Origin: Lunularia cruciata
Lineage: Eukaryota; Streptophyta; Marchantiopsida; Lunulariales; Lunulariaceae
NCBI GenBank assembly: GCA_948567375.1
Contig: OX419756.1
Span: 30,828,333-30,892,332, forward strand
Reading direction: 5' to 3'
Length of the DNA stretch: 64,000 bases
Below, one piece after another: positions 21,747-32,600 of the stretch; position 1 is the stretch's first letter; every line of letters starts with the position of its first letter. Made by a program: the position numbers and the translations under genes. The notes beneath the pieces are model-generated. The model saw only the letters and a program-made list of their open reading frames with translations. It did no database searches and was not told the origin of the DNA.

Positions 21747-22244
21747 GTGTTTAGATTCATCTTGGGGAACATGGAGAGTCATCAAGAGTGGAAATTGAGA
21801 TTATGCAAGGTTCCCCAAGGGTTTGAGGTGATTGTAGGGGTGAATTTGAGGAAAAGAGAGTTTACAATAGAATTTGAAGAGAGTGTTGAGAGGATCCAAA
21901 AACCTACACCACTTGGAGGAAAGAGTGAGTCTAAGTGCTTTCTATGTGGAGAGAAGGGACATAAGGCAAGTTCATGTCCATTGACCTTTGAGAGCAAGAG
22001 ATTGAGGGAAAGGAGAGGCTTACTTGACTTGGGTTTGCATGTTGGACCTTCTTCACCAAGATTGGGAGGGAGAAGATCTAAGACCAAAGAGTTGTGTGAG
22101 GTTTGTGGAGTTGAAGGACTTCCAAAAGGACATGAGTGTAGTGGAGTAAAAGCACTTTTGGAAACTTTGGTGAAGGATCTTGGAGAGAGTCTTAGTACAG
22201 CTACAGAAATACTACCACCTTCATCAGCTAGTTCTCAAGATTAG
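21747..22244 (+). CDS. Family A upstream ORF: zinc-knuckle protein, copy 1
   Basis: 165 aa, lying between the PBS and gag. It contains one CCHC knuckle, CFLCGEKGHKASSC (about residues 62-75), and a second Cys/His cluster, CEVCGVEGLPKGHEC (about residues 115-129). The first 50 residues (WKLRLCKVPQGFEVIVGVNLRKREF) resemble an RNA-binding N-part, but I cannot assign it. The frame is open in both tandem copies and mostly conserved in Am2. An additional ORF upstream of gag is a known feature of Ogre-type Tat elements. Homology to those proteins is not shown. The start is the first ATG; an unspliced upstream exon is possible. A nucleic-acid chaperone role is inferred from the knuckles. Confidence 0.65.
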   Translation: MFRFILGNMESHQEWKLRLCKVPQGFEVIVGVNLRKREFTIEFEESVERIQKPTPLGGKSESKCFLCGEKGHKASSCPLTFESKRLRERRGLLDLGLHVGPSSPRLGGRRSKTKELCEVCGVEGLPKGHECSGVKALLETLVKDLGESLSTATEILPPSSASSQD

Positions 22245-22481
22245 TGATGGAGATAATCTTTCAACTTATGGATAAACTATCCATGAGAGTTAGATTAATA
22301 TGCACTCTAGGATTTGATGTTGCTATAGAAATCTTGGAGCAACCTGAACCTTTTGTGTTCCCTAGAGTGGATTATTCTCAGATGGTGTTAGTCATGTATA
22401 TACTCTATTAGTAATAGAGTGAGAGAAAAGAAAAGAGGAAAAAAAAAAATTGAGAGAAAAGAAAGATAGTGAGGGGTTAAG

Positions 22482-25400
22482 ATGGGGAAACTTCCGGTTT
22501 TCTTTGGCAAGGATGGAGAAGATGTGAAGGCCTTTGTGAGAGACTTCAAGAGAGCTTGCATAGGAAACAATGAGAGGAGGAAGAATGAGTGGGCCTCATT
22601 ATTACCAGATTTCTTTGAGGATGCAGCACTTACATGGTATGAGTCAAAATACCAAAATAGAGAGAGGAGAGAGGGGGAAGAGGAGTCTTGGGAGACTTTG
22701 ACTTCAGCACTCATTGAGAACTTTCTTCCTGATGAGAGTTATGAGAGATTGATGAGTGAGGTTACATTTCTCAAGCAAGGAGATGGAGAGAAAGTGAGAG
22801 TCTATGTGGAAAGAGTGGAAAAATTGGAGTCCAGATTTCGCATAGTGTTGAGGAAGGGTGGGGATGATGTGGAGACTACAATGATTGGCATAGGGGCCAT
22901 GCTCACCAAGAATTTTGTGGGAGGATTGAGACCACAAATTAGAAGCAAGGTGAGATATGAGAAACCTTCTTCCAAGGTTGAAGCTATCAAGATCGCAATT
23001 CGTATGGAGGAGAGTTTGGAAGGGGATGAGAGTGATTTGGTGGTGAAGGAGGTTGTGCATCCTCCTCAAGGCTACAAGTATGGTGGAACTTCTGATACTT
23101 TGGTGACAAGGGTTGCACCACAAGTAGTAGTTGCTCCAGTTCTTGCACCTCCACCAAAAGATCCACTCCAAACCATCACAGAACAACTTGCGGATCTCAA
23201 GATCAATGTGGTGCAACTATGGGAGAAGAGAGAGGTGGATCAGAATGTAGGGAGAGGACCTAGGAGTTATGGAAACTATCCATATAGAGGAGGCCAACCA
23301 GCCAACAATTTCAATGATAGAAATTGTTTTGGTTGTGGAGGAAGAGGCCATATCCAAAGGAATTGCCCAAATTCCACTTACCATGGAGGAAGGGGTTATG
23401 AGGGAGCCAATAGAGGGAAAGAGGGAGGTAGTGAAACCCAAGTGGCTCCTAATCCCAACAAAGGTAAGGGGATAACATCCATAGATGTGGTTGAGAGCAA
23501 GTATGAGAAGGGAGAGTGCTCAAACTCCAAGGGTCTTAATTTGGAGCTTTTGGCACAAGAGAAGAAGAGAGCTCGTTTTGCAGAGGATGTTCACTCTTCT
23601 CAAGGATTTACTTCAAGCAAGGATACTCCTATGTCTACTAGGAGCACTCGCACCTCAACACCATCAACAACAAAGACTCCAAGGAAGAAGTTGGGGATGG
23701 AGGACTTCTTGATCTCAAAGCAACAATGGAACTACAATGTGTTCGAGGATGTTGGTAGTCACAAGGCTAACATCACAGTGGGCCAATTAATTGCTTTGAA
23801 CCCTACCTTGAGAAAGGAGCTTAGAGGTGGTTTGAGTTCTACAAGGAGCAAAAAGAAGAAGAAGGCAAAAGTTCCAGTATCAATGGGGGTGGTGGATGCC
23901 AAGCCAGCACCATGGGAAGCTTGTGAATATGCCTCCAAGATTGATGTGAGAGTGAATGGTCACAACATCAAGGATGCATTGGTTGATGGAGGATCAGCAG
24001 TGAATGCCATGTCAGAAAGGTTGATGAAGAAGTTGGGTATGATACCCTCAAGACCTTCAACATTTGTGGTGAGCATGGCAAACAAGCAACAAGTTCGACC
24101 AGTAGGGGTGATGGATAAGGTGGTAGTTTCAGTTATGGGAGTTCAAAATCTCATGACTTTCCAAGTCTTGAAGGATTCAAGCTATGACTTACTTCTTGGG
24201 AGGCCATGGTTGAGAGCAGCACGCACAACTGATCGATGGCACAAAGGGTACTTGAGGATTGGGCCATCAAACCATAGAGTCACTGTTCCTGTGACTAACA
24301 CCACCAACACTTCACATTCAGATACCCCATCTTCTGATTATTGGGAATCAGATTCTGAAGAAGGAGCTTCAGGTGTGGACACAAGCATGGAAGAGGAGAC
24401 TTCCACGGAGGAAGATGAATCTGAATCTGATTCAGATGTGTATCCCTTGTGTGCTATGGATTTTGCACCTAAGCCAGAGGTTTTGAAGGACCCAGATAAA
24501 TCACCATTGACACTTGAGGAGGTAGAGAGAAGGTTATCTATCCTCAAGTATGGCCCAAATGTTACCAAGGAGGAGAAGGTGAGATTTGAGGAGATTTTCC
24601 GCAAGTTCATCCATGTGTTTGCTTTTAGTTACAAGGATTTGAAAGAAGTCACCTTGGAGGAGCACAAGATAGAGGTGGAGTCACATGCAAGACCAATCCG
24701 CCAAAAGCAACGTCGCATTAGCCCACCAATATCTTTGGTTGTGAAGGAGGAGATTGATAAGCTCAAGGAGGCTGGATTTATCTTTGAGGTGGAGAATTCA
24801 GAATGGGTGTCTCCAATTGTCATTGTGAAGAAAAAGAATGGCAAGCTTCGGGTATGTGTGGATTACAAGAAGCTCAATGCTGTTACCAAGAAGGACTACT
24901 ACCCATTGCCATTCATTGATGAGATCTTGGAGGAGGTTGCAGGTCATGAGAGGTACAGTTTTGGAGATGGTTATAGTGGATATAACCAAATCAAGATTGC
25001 ACCAGAGCATCAACAACTCACCACATTCACCACACCTTGGGGAACTTACGCTTTCAAGGTCATGCCTTTTGGGCTTTGCAATGCTCCAGCCACATTCCAA
25101 CGGTTCATGAACAAGGTATTTGAACCTTTCATTGGGAAATTTGTGAGAGATTTCATTGATGACTTTTGTGTCTATGGGAGCAAGGAGGAGCACTTTGAGC
25201 ACCTAATCAAAGTCTTGCAACGCTTGGATGAGGCAAATGCATCACTCAACCCAGAGAAGTGCATTTTTGGATGTGAAGAAGGTCTACTTTTGGGGCACAT
25301 CATCTCCAAGGATGGAATAGCAGTTGATCCTGAGAAGGTGAGGAAAATCTCAGACCTTCCATTCCCTTCAAGCTTGACAAAGTTATGCCAATTCTTGGGA

Positions 25401-27308
25401 ATGGTTGGGTACTATAGGAGGTTCATCTTCTCATTTTCCAACAAGGCTTATGCATTGACCATCTACATGAAGAAGGGTGTAGATTACATGGTGATTTTGG
25501 AAGACAAGGAGGCTCTCAAAGCTTTTGAGGAGCTCAAGCAATCCCTTGTTGTAGCTCCAATTCTTGCTAAACCTGATTGGAGTAAGCCTTTCATCCTCTA
25601 CACTGATGCTTCTAATGTAGCTATAGGATGCACTCTTAGTCAATTAGACCAAGATGGGCATGATCATCCAATAGCTTATGCTAGTAGGCAGATGGTTTCA
25701 GCAGAGAAGAACTACTCTGTCACAGAGAGAGAAGGGTTGGCAGTGATCTTTGGTCTCAAGAAGTTTAGACACTACTTGATTGGAGGGAAAGCCACAATTG
25801 TCACGGATCACAAGGCTTTGAAGTACATCTTCAACAAGCCTAATGTTGAAGGGAGACTAGCAAGGTGGATGATTCTCTTGTCTGAGTATGACTACACAAT
25901 TGAGGATAGGCCAGGAAAGAAACATGCAAATGCTGATTTGTTATCTAGAGCCTATGATCATGATGGAGATGAGCCAGTAGATGATTCCTTCCCGGATGAG
26001 GAGCTCATGACAATCTCAGTCACTCAAGAGGTTCCAATGGAGTACAAGGAGATTGTGGATTTTGTGACAAGAGGTAACTATCCAGAAGGGATGCATGCTA
26101 GGGAGAGGAAGGCCCTTGCAGCAAGATCTAGACCTTACACAATGGTGGATGATATTCTTTTTCACCAAGGAGCAGATGGTCTACTTCGAAGAGCAGTGGG
26201 TAAGGAAGAGTCTATCCTACTCATAAAGGAGTTTCATGAAGGTTTAGTATGTGGAGGACACTTTGCAGGAAAGGTGACTGCTTTCAAGATTCTAGATGCA
26301 GGTTACCATTGGAGAGGGATTTTCAAGGATTGTCTTGATTATTGCAAAACTTGTCATGTTTGTCAAGCTTTTGCTAGAAAGTCTACATCCACTCCACCAC
26401 TTAGATCAATTCCATTGCTAGGACCCTTTGAGAAGTGGGGAATTGATTTTGTAGGACCTCTCAATAGAACCCCAAGGAACAATCGGTACATTGTGGTAGT
26501 TACTGATTACCTTACCAAGTGGGTTGAGGCTAGACCATTGAGGGACAAGAATGAAGATGAAGTGGGTAGATTTCTTTATGAACGCATTATCACTAGGTTT
26601 GGATGCCCTTTGGAGTTGGTTTCTGATAGAGGAGGAGAGTTTACAGGAAGCATTACTACAGCCATGCTACGACATTTCTCTATCACACATAGAGTAACTA
26701 CATCCTATAAGCCAAATTCCAATGGCTTGGCAGAGAGAACCAATCAGACCTTGTGCATGATGTTGGCCAAAGATGCAGAAATGGAGGGGGCTAAACATCA
26801 TTGGGACAAGAGGATTCATGCAGTTTTGTGGGAGTATAGGACAACCATGAAGACTTCCACTGGATATTCTCCATTCCAATTGGTGTATGGTATTGAGTCT
26901 ACTTTACCTATTCACTTTGATCTTCCTACCTTCCAAAGCATTCATAGGAGATTGAAGAAAGCACAAGGAAGTGATGCAGAGAAGTCAAGGAAGGATCAAC
27001 TCATGGAGTTGGAAGAGGCAAGAGCAGTTGCTATGGTTCGAGTGGAGCAAGCCCAAAGGAAACAAAAGGAGAGCTATGACAAGAGGCAAGGCAAGAAGAA
27101 GGTGGAGACTTTCAAAGAAGGTGATTGGGTAATGTTGTTTGATTCCATTCGATTCAAGAGAGTACAAAAGAAGTTTTTGCCTAAGTACTTTGGACCTTTC
27201 ATAGTAGAGAAGGTGTGGGGAAATTACACTTATGATCTCAAGGAGTTGGGAGGAAGACACTTTGATAGGATTAACCATGATAAGTTGAAGATGTACCATA
27301 GAAGGTAG
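22482..27308 (+). CDS. Family A gag-pol polyprotein, tandem copy 1 (1608 aa, intact)
   Basis: One ORF holding every replication protein. Gag: residues 1-270, retrotransposon-gag fold (DAALTWYESKY). CCHC knuckle CFGCGGRGHIQRNC near 280. Protease with LVDGGSAVN near 500 (D-G-G-S, as in some Tat-like elements). RT near 780-1000 with CVDYKKLN, GDGYSGYNQI, MPFGLCNAPATFQR and FIDDFCVYG (catalytic Asp pair near 890). RNase H with LYTDASN near 1040. Integrase with HEGLVCGGHF and CKTCHVC (zinc) near 1250-1295, catalytic D, D, E in GIDFVGPL, SDRGGEF and GLAERTN (1320-1415), and a GPF module near 1560. It differs from copy 2 at about 19 residues, including LCQFL where copy 2 has LRQFL. The ATG at 22482 follows a purine-rich leader. 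It appears able to encode a full set of enzymes. Confidence 0.95.
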   Translation: MGKLPVFFGKDGEDVKAFVRDFKRACIGNNERRKNEWASLLPDFFEDAALTWYESKYQNRERREGEEESWETLTSALIENFLPDESYERLMSEVTFLKQGDGEKVRVYVERVEKLESRFRIVLRKGGDDVETTMIGIGAMLTKNFVGGLRPQIRSKVRYEKPSSKVEAIKIAIRMEESLEGDESDLVVKEVVHPPQGYKYGGTSDTLVTRVAPQVVVAPVLAPPPKDPLQTITEQLADLKINVVQLWEKREVDQNVGRGPRSYGNYPYRGGQPANNFNDRNCFGCGGRGHIQRNCPNSTYHGGRGYEGANRGKEGGSETQVAPNPNKGKGITSIDVVESKYEKGECSNSKGLNLELLAQEKKRARFAEDVHSSQGFTSSKDTPMSTRSTRTSTPSTTKTPRKKLGMEDFLISKQQWNYNVFEDVGSHKANITVGQLIALNPTLRKELRGGLSSTRSKKKKKAKVPVSMGVVDAKPAPWEACEYASKIDVRVNGHNIKDALVDGGSAVNAMSERLMKKLGMIPSRPSTFVVSMANKQQVRPVGVMDKVVVSVMGVQNLMTFQVLKDSSYDLLLGRPWLRAARTTDRWHKGYLRIGPSNHRVTVPVTNTTNTSHSDTPSSDYWESDSEEGASGVDTSMEEETSTEEDESESDSDVYPLCAMDFAPKPEVLKDPDKSPLTLEEVERRLSILKYGPNVTKEEKVRFEEIFRKFIHVFAFSYKDLKEVTLEEHKIEVESHARPIRQKQRRISPPISLVVKEEIDKLKEAGFIFEVENSEWVSPIVIVKKKNGKLRVCVDYKKLNAVTKKDYYPLPFIDEILEEVAGHERYSFGDGYSGYNQIKIAPEHQQLTTFTTPWGTYAFKVMPFGLCNAPATFQRFMNKVFEPFIGKFVRDFIDDFCVYGSKEEHFEHLIKVLQRLDEANASLNPEKCIFGCEEGLLLGHIISKDGIAVDPEKVRKISDLPFPSSLTKLCQFLGMVGYYRRFIFSFSNKAYALTIYMKKGVDYMVILEDKEALKAFEELKQSLVVAPILAKPDWSKPFILYTDASNVAIGCTLSQLDQDGHDHPIAYASRQMVSAEKNYSVTEREGLAVIFGLKKFRHYLIGGKATIVTDHKALKYIFNKPNVEGRLARWMILLSEYDYTIEDRPGKKHANADLLSRAYDHDGDEPVDDSFPDEELMTISVTQEVPMEYKEIVDFVTRGNYPEGMHARERKALAARSRPYTMVDDILFHQGADGLLRRAVGKEESILLIKEFHEGLVCGGHFAGKVTAFKILDAGYHWRGIFKDCLDYCKTCHVCQAFARKSTSTPPLRSIPLLGPFEKWGIDFVGPLNRTPRNNRYIVVVTDYLTKWVEARPLRDKNEDEVGRFLYERIITRFGCPLELVSDRGGEFTGSITTAMLRHFSITHRVTTSYKPNSNGLAERTNQTLCMMLAKDAEMEGAKHHWDKRIHAVLWEYRTTMKTSTGYSPFQLVYGIESTLPIHFDLPTFQSIHRRLKKAQGSDAEKSRKDQLMELEEARAVAMVRVEQAQRKQKESYDKRQGKKKVETFKEGDWVMLFDSIRFKRVQKKFLPKYFGPFIVEKVWGNYTYDLKELGGRHFDRINHDKLKMYHRR

Positions 27309-27345
27309 AGAGACCTTCACTTTGAGGACAAAGTGAAAACTTAGT

Positions 27346-27356
27346 CCGGGGGTAAA
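27346..27356 (+). other. Polypurine tract before LTR2
   Basis: CCGGGGGTAAA immediately before LTR2, the likely plus-strand primer. The same tract precedes LTR3 (34483-34493). Confidence 0.65.
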
Positions 27357-28048
27357 TGTAACACCCATTTGTGCATGTGTGTGGTATTGTGATATTTAGC
27401 TTGGTATTACAATTACTTAAGAGATATTATTTATATAGAGATAAAGGATGGTTCTATATTAGTCATGGTTAGCTAAAGTTAGTCATAGCTAAGATAGATG
27501 GGACCTTACTTTAGAGGAAGTAGAAAAGATGAGCACCACTATTTTGGATTTTAGTGTGTTGACTTGGTATTATTCCTAGGTGTTTGGCTTTGGGGAAAGA
27601 GTTGAGAACTCTTGGGCCCGCAAGCCTTTTTGTTTTGGATTCTTCTTTAGTCCAAGGATAGCCCATGTGAAGGAATCCTTGCTTTAGTGGTTGGGTCAAG
27701 ATAAGACCACATGCTTAGGGGAATATGCCCATGTGAATGGATATTCCTTTCTACTTTTTGACTTTACTTGACTTTTAGTCTAGTAACTTGAGTTATTACG
27801 GTAATTAGTAACTTTGGTACGTAACTATTTCACAAGTATGTAAACAAGGAGTGAGGAGGTACTCATCATCCTTTCATTTGCAACTATCTCTCTCTCATTG
27901 AGTTCTCTAGTGAGCAATGTCTTGAGTCTTGGAGTGTTAGCCTTGGAGGAGTATGATGGAGTTGGGGTTCCTTGCCTTCTTAGTCCATGGTGCGCTACCA
28001 TAATAGCCATCAGAGGTTCATCCTGAGTGAGAGACAGGCCGGCTCACA
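27357..28048 (+). repeat. Family A LTR2, shared middle LTR
   Basis: 692 bp, serving as 3' LTR of copy 1 and 5' LTR of copy 2. Three private changes against LTR1 and LTR3: CAATTACTT for CAAGTACTT, GAGTTATTACG for GAGTTACTACG, and a TATA box changed to TATGTAAA (27837-27844). Confidence 0.95.
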
Positions 28049-28073
28049 TTTTTGGTTCCGTTGCCGGGACCTC
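28049..28073 (+). other. Primer-binding site, copy 2
   Basis: Same tRNA-Asp-like sequence as at 20911-20935, directly after LTR2. Confidence 0.7.
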
Positions 28074-28884
28074 TCTAGAAGGCAAGATAATGTTCCGCGT
28101 CCAATTCTACATTAGGCAGAAGGAGGCTATGAGAGCTCACTTGGAGAGAACATTAGGAGAGGAGAGGGCTGAACTTATGTTAGAGAACCAAGATCCATTT
28201 GTATACCCTGTAGTTCATTATGATGTCTTTGAGGTGATTTTGTACATCTTGTACACATGAGAGGAATTGGAGAGATTGTGTGAGGTGGATTGCAGATTTT
28301 GGGGATTAAGGTGATTTTGGGCAAAATCTCAAGTTTGAGATCTGGACTTGAGATTTCTGCACATCATAGCTTGGGTTATCTTTCAGTTAGCACACTTGAA
28401 ATTATTGAGAGAGCTTCTATGCGCACTGGGCTAGAATTTTTGAAAGTTGATAGGGTAAAGTGCTCCCGCAACTGCATGCTCTCTGGAAAATTGTACAGAG
28501 TCTGCCATTTCTTCAATTTTTGGTGAATTGTCCTGAAAGTTTTCGAGAAAATTCAGTGCATTGTATCCTACCTGGTGTCACAAAAATTAGAGAGAGATCA
28601 TTTTTGCGCAGTGCGTTATGAGTTTTTGAAGTGAGGGGGGTGGTTTTCAGACCAAATCTGAAATATGGGTGCTGAATAGAAAGGTGTCTAGGCCAAATGG
28701 CTCGATGAAAAGATCTAAAATTTTGCAGGGAGGGACATCCTAGAGTTGTGATCAAGTGTGGAAAATTTCAAAGGACTGTGACATATTCGTTGGGAGATTT
28801 GAGTGACATTGTGAGGAAGGGTCAATTCTGCAGAGTGGAGATCTCATGCATGAGAAGTTTGAGATCAACAAAAAGCATGTTTGA
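28074..28884 (+). other. Leader of tandem copy 2
   Basis: Carries the same short frames as copy 1 (28090-28260 and 28290-28526). A few substitutions and small indels separate the two copies. Confidence 0.5.
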
Positions 28885-29382
28885 GTGTTTAGATTCATCT
28901 TTGGGAACATGGAGGGTCATCAAGAGTGGAAATTGAGATTATGCAAGGTTCCCCAAGGGTTTGAGGTGATTGTAGGGGTGGATTTGAGGAAAAGAGAGTT
29001 TACAATAGAATTTGAAGAGAGTGTTGAGAGGATCCAAAAACCTACACCACTTGGAGGAAAGAGTGAGTCTAAGTGCTTTCTATGTGGAGAGAAGGGACAT
29101 AAGGCAAGTTCATGTCCATTAACCTTTGAGAGCAAGAGATTGAGGGAAAGGAGAGGCTTACTTGACTTGGGTTTGCATGTTGGACCTTCTTCACCAAGAT
29201 TGGGAGGGAGAAGATCTAAGACCAAGGAGTTGTGTGAGGTTTGTGGAGTTGAAGGACTTCCAAAAGGACATGAGTGTAGTGGAGTAAAAGCACTTTTGGA
29301 AACTTTGGTGAAGGATCTTGGAGAGAGTCTTAGTACAGCTACAGAAATACTACCACCTTCATCAGCTAGTTCTCAAGATTAG
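28885..29382 (+). CDS. Family A upstream ORF: zinc-knuckle protein, copy 2
   Basis: 165 aa, almost identical to 21747-22244. Both Cys/His clusters are intact (CFLCGEKGHKASSC and CEVCGVEGLPKGHEC). It differs at only a few residues (for example GVDLRK for GVNLRK, and MEGHQE for MESHQE). Retention of the frame in both young copies, and a recognisable one in the older Am2 (36937-37317), supports it being a real protein of the family. Function unknown. Confidence 0.65.
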   Translation: MFRFIFGNMEGHQEWKLRLCKVPQGFEVIVGVDLRKREFTIEFEESVERIQKPTPLGGKSESKCFLCGEKGHKASSCPLTFESKRLRERRGLLDLGLHVGPSSPRLGGRRSKTKELCEVCGVEGLPKGHECSGVKALLETLVKDLGESLSTATEILPPSSASSQD

Positions 29383-29618
29383 TGATGGAGATAATCTTTC
29401 AACTTATGGATAAACTATCCATGAGAGTTAGATTAATATGCACTCTAGGATTTGATGTTGCTATAGAAATCTTGGAGCAACCTGAACCTTTTGTGTTCCC
29501 TAGAGTGGATTATTCTCAGATGGTGTTAGTCATGTATATAATCTATTAGTAATAGAGTGAGAGAAAAGAAAAGAGAAAAAAAAAAATTAAGAGAAAAGAA
29601 AGATAGTGAGGGGTTAAG

Positions 29619-32600
29619 ATGGGGAAACTTCCGGTTTTCTTTGGCAAGGATGGAGAAGATGTGAAGGCCTTTGTGAGAGACTTCAAGAGAGCTTGCATAG
29701 GAAACAATGAGAGGAGGAAGAATGAGTGGGCCTCATTATTACCAGATTTCTTTGAGGATGCAGCACTTACATGGTATGAGTCAAAATACCAAAAGAGAGA
29801 GAGGAGAGAGGGGGAAGAGGAGTCTTGGGAGACTTTGACTTCAGCACTCATTGAGAACTTTCTTCCTGATGAGAGTTATGAGAGATTGATGAGTGAGGTT
29901 ACATTTCTCAAGCAAGGAGATGGAGAGAAAGTGAGAGTCTATGTGGAAAGAGTGGAAAAGTTGGAGTCCAGATTTCGCATAGTGTTGAGGAAGGGTGGGG
30001 ATGATGTGGAGACTACAATGATTGGCATAGGGGCCATGCTCACCAAGAATTTTGTGGGAGGATTGAGACCACAAATTAGAAGCAAGGTGAGATATGAGAA
30101 ACCTTCTTCCAAGGTTGAAGCTATCAAGATCGCAATTCTTATGGAGGAGAGTTTGGAAGGGGATGAGAGTGATTTGGTGGTGAAGGAGGTTGTGCATCCT
30201 CCTCAAGGCTACAAGTATGGTGGAACTTCTGATACTTTGGTGACAAGGGTTGCACCACAAGTAGTAGTTGCTCCAATTCTTGCACCTCCACCAAAAGATC
30301 CACTCCAAACCATCACAGAACAACTTGCGGATCTCAAGATCAATGTGGTGCAACTATGGGAGAAGAGAGAGGTGGATCAGAATGTAGGGAGAGGACCTAG
30401 GAGTTATGGAAACTATCCATATAGAGGAGGCCAACCAGCCAACAATTTAAATGATAGAAATTGTTTTGGTTGTGGAGGAAGAGGCCATATCCAAAGGAAT
30501 TGCCCAAATTCCACTTACCATGGAGGAAGGGGTTATGAGGGAGCCAATAGAGGGAAAGAGGGAGGTAGTGAAACCCAAGTGGCTCCTAATCCCAACAAAG
30601 GTAAGGGGATAGCATCCATAGATGTGGTTGAGAGCAAGTATGAGAAGGGAGAGTGCTCAAACTCCAAGGGTCTTAATTTGGAGCTTTTGGCACAAGAGAA
30701 GAAGAGAGCTCGTTTTGCAGAGGATGTTCACTCTTCTCAAGGATTTACTTCAAGCAAGGATACTCCTATGTCTACTAGGAGCACTCGCACCTCAACACCA
30801 TCAACAACAAAGACTCCAAGGAAGAAGTTGGGGATGGAGGACTTCTTGATCTCAAAGCAACAATGGAACTACAATGTGTTGGAGGATGTTGGTAGTCACA
30901 AGGCTAACATCACAGTGGGCCAATTAATTGCTTTGAACCCTACCTTGAGAAAGGAGCTTAGAGGTGGTTTGAGTTCTACAAGGAGCAAAAAGAAGAAGAA
31001 GGCAAAAGTTCCAGTATCAATGGGGGTGGTGGATGCCAAGCCAGCACCATGGGAGGCTTGTGAATATGCCTCCAAGATTGATGTGAGAGTGAATGGTCAC
31101 AACATCAAGGATGCATTGGTTGATGGAGGATCAGCAGTGAATGCCATGTCAGAAAGGTTGATGAAGAAGTTGGGTATGATACCCTCAAGACCTTCAACAT
31201 TTGTGGTGAGCATGGCAAACAAGCAACAAGTTCGACCAGTAGGGGTGATGGATAAGGTGGTAGTTTCAGTTATGGGAGTTCAAAATCTCATGACTTTCCA
31301 AGTCTTGAAGGATTCAAGCTATGACTTACTTCTTGGGAGGCCATGGTTGAGAGCAGAACGCACAACTGATCGATGGCACAAAGGGTACTTGAGGATTGGG
31401 CCATCAAACCATAGAGTCACTGTTCCTGTGACTAACACCACCAACACTTCACATTCAGATACCCCATCTTCTAATTATTGGGAATCAGATTCTGAAGAAG
31501 GAGCTTCAGGTGTGGACACAAGCATGGAAGAGGAGACTTCCACGGAGGAGGATGAATCTGAATCTGATTCAGATGTGTATCCTTTGTGTGCTATGGATTT
31601 TGCACCTAAGCCAGAGGTTTTGAAGGACCCAGATAAATCACCATTGACACTTGAGGAGGTAGAGAGAAGGTTATCTACCCTCAAGTATGGCCCAAATGTT
31701 ACCAAGGAGGAGAAGGTGAGATTTGAGGAGATTTTCCGCAAGTTCATCCATGTGTTTGCTTTTAGTTACAAGGATTTGAAGGAAGTCACCTTGGAGGAGC
31801 ACAAGATAGAGGTGGAGTCACATGCAAGACCAATCCGCCAAAAGCAACGTCGCATTAGCCCACCAATATCTTTGGTTGTGAAGGAGGAGATTGATAAGCT
31901 CAAGGAGGCTGGATTTATCTTTGAGGTGGAGAATTCAGAATGGGTGTCTCCAATTGTCATTGTGAAGAAAAAGAATGGCAAGCTTCGGGTATGTGTGGAT
32001 TACAAGAAGCTCAATGCTGTTACCAAGAAGGACTACTACCCATTGCCATTCATTGATGAGATCTTGGAGGAGGTTGCAGGTCATGAGAGGTATAGTTTTG
32101 GAGATGGTTATAGTGGATATAACCAAATCAAGATTGCACCAGAGCATCAACAACTCACCACATTCACCACACCTTGGGGAACTTACGCTTTCAAGGTCAT
32201 GCCTTTTGGGCTTTGCAATGCTCCAGCCACATTCCAACGGTTCATGAACAAGGTATTTGAACCTTTCATTGGGAAATTTGTGAGAGATTTCATTGATGAC
32301 TTTTGTGTCTATGGGAGCAAGGAGGAGCACTTTGAGCACCTAATCAAAGTCTTGCAACGCTTGGATGAGGCAAATGCATCACTCAACCCAGAGAAGTGCA
32401 TTTTTGGATGTGAAGAAGGTCTACTTTTAGGGCACATCATCTCCAAGGATGGAATAGCAGTTGATCCTGAGAAGGTGAGGAAAATCTCAGACCTTCCATT
32501 CCCTTCAAGCTTGACAAAGTTACGCCAATTCTTGGGAATGGTTGGGTACTATAGGAGGTTCATCTTCTCATTTTCCAACAAGGCTTATGCATTGACCATC

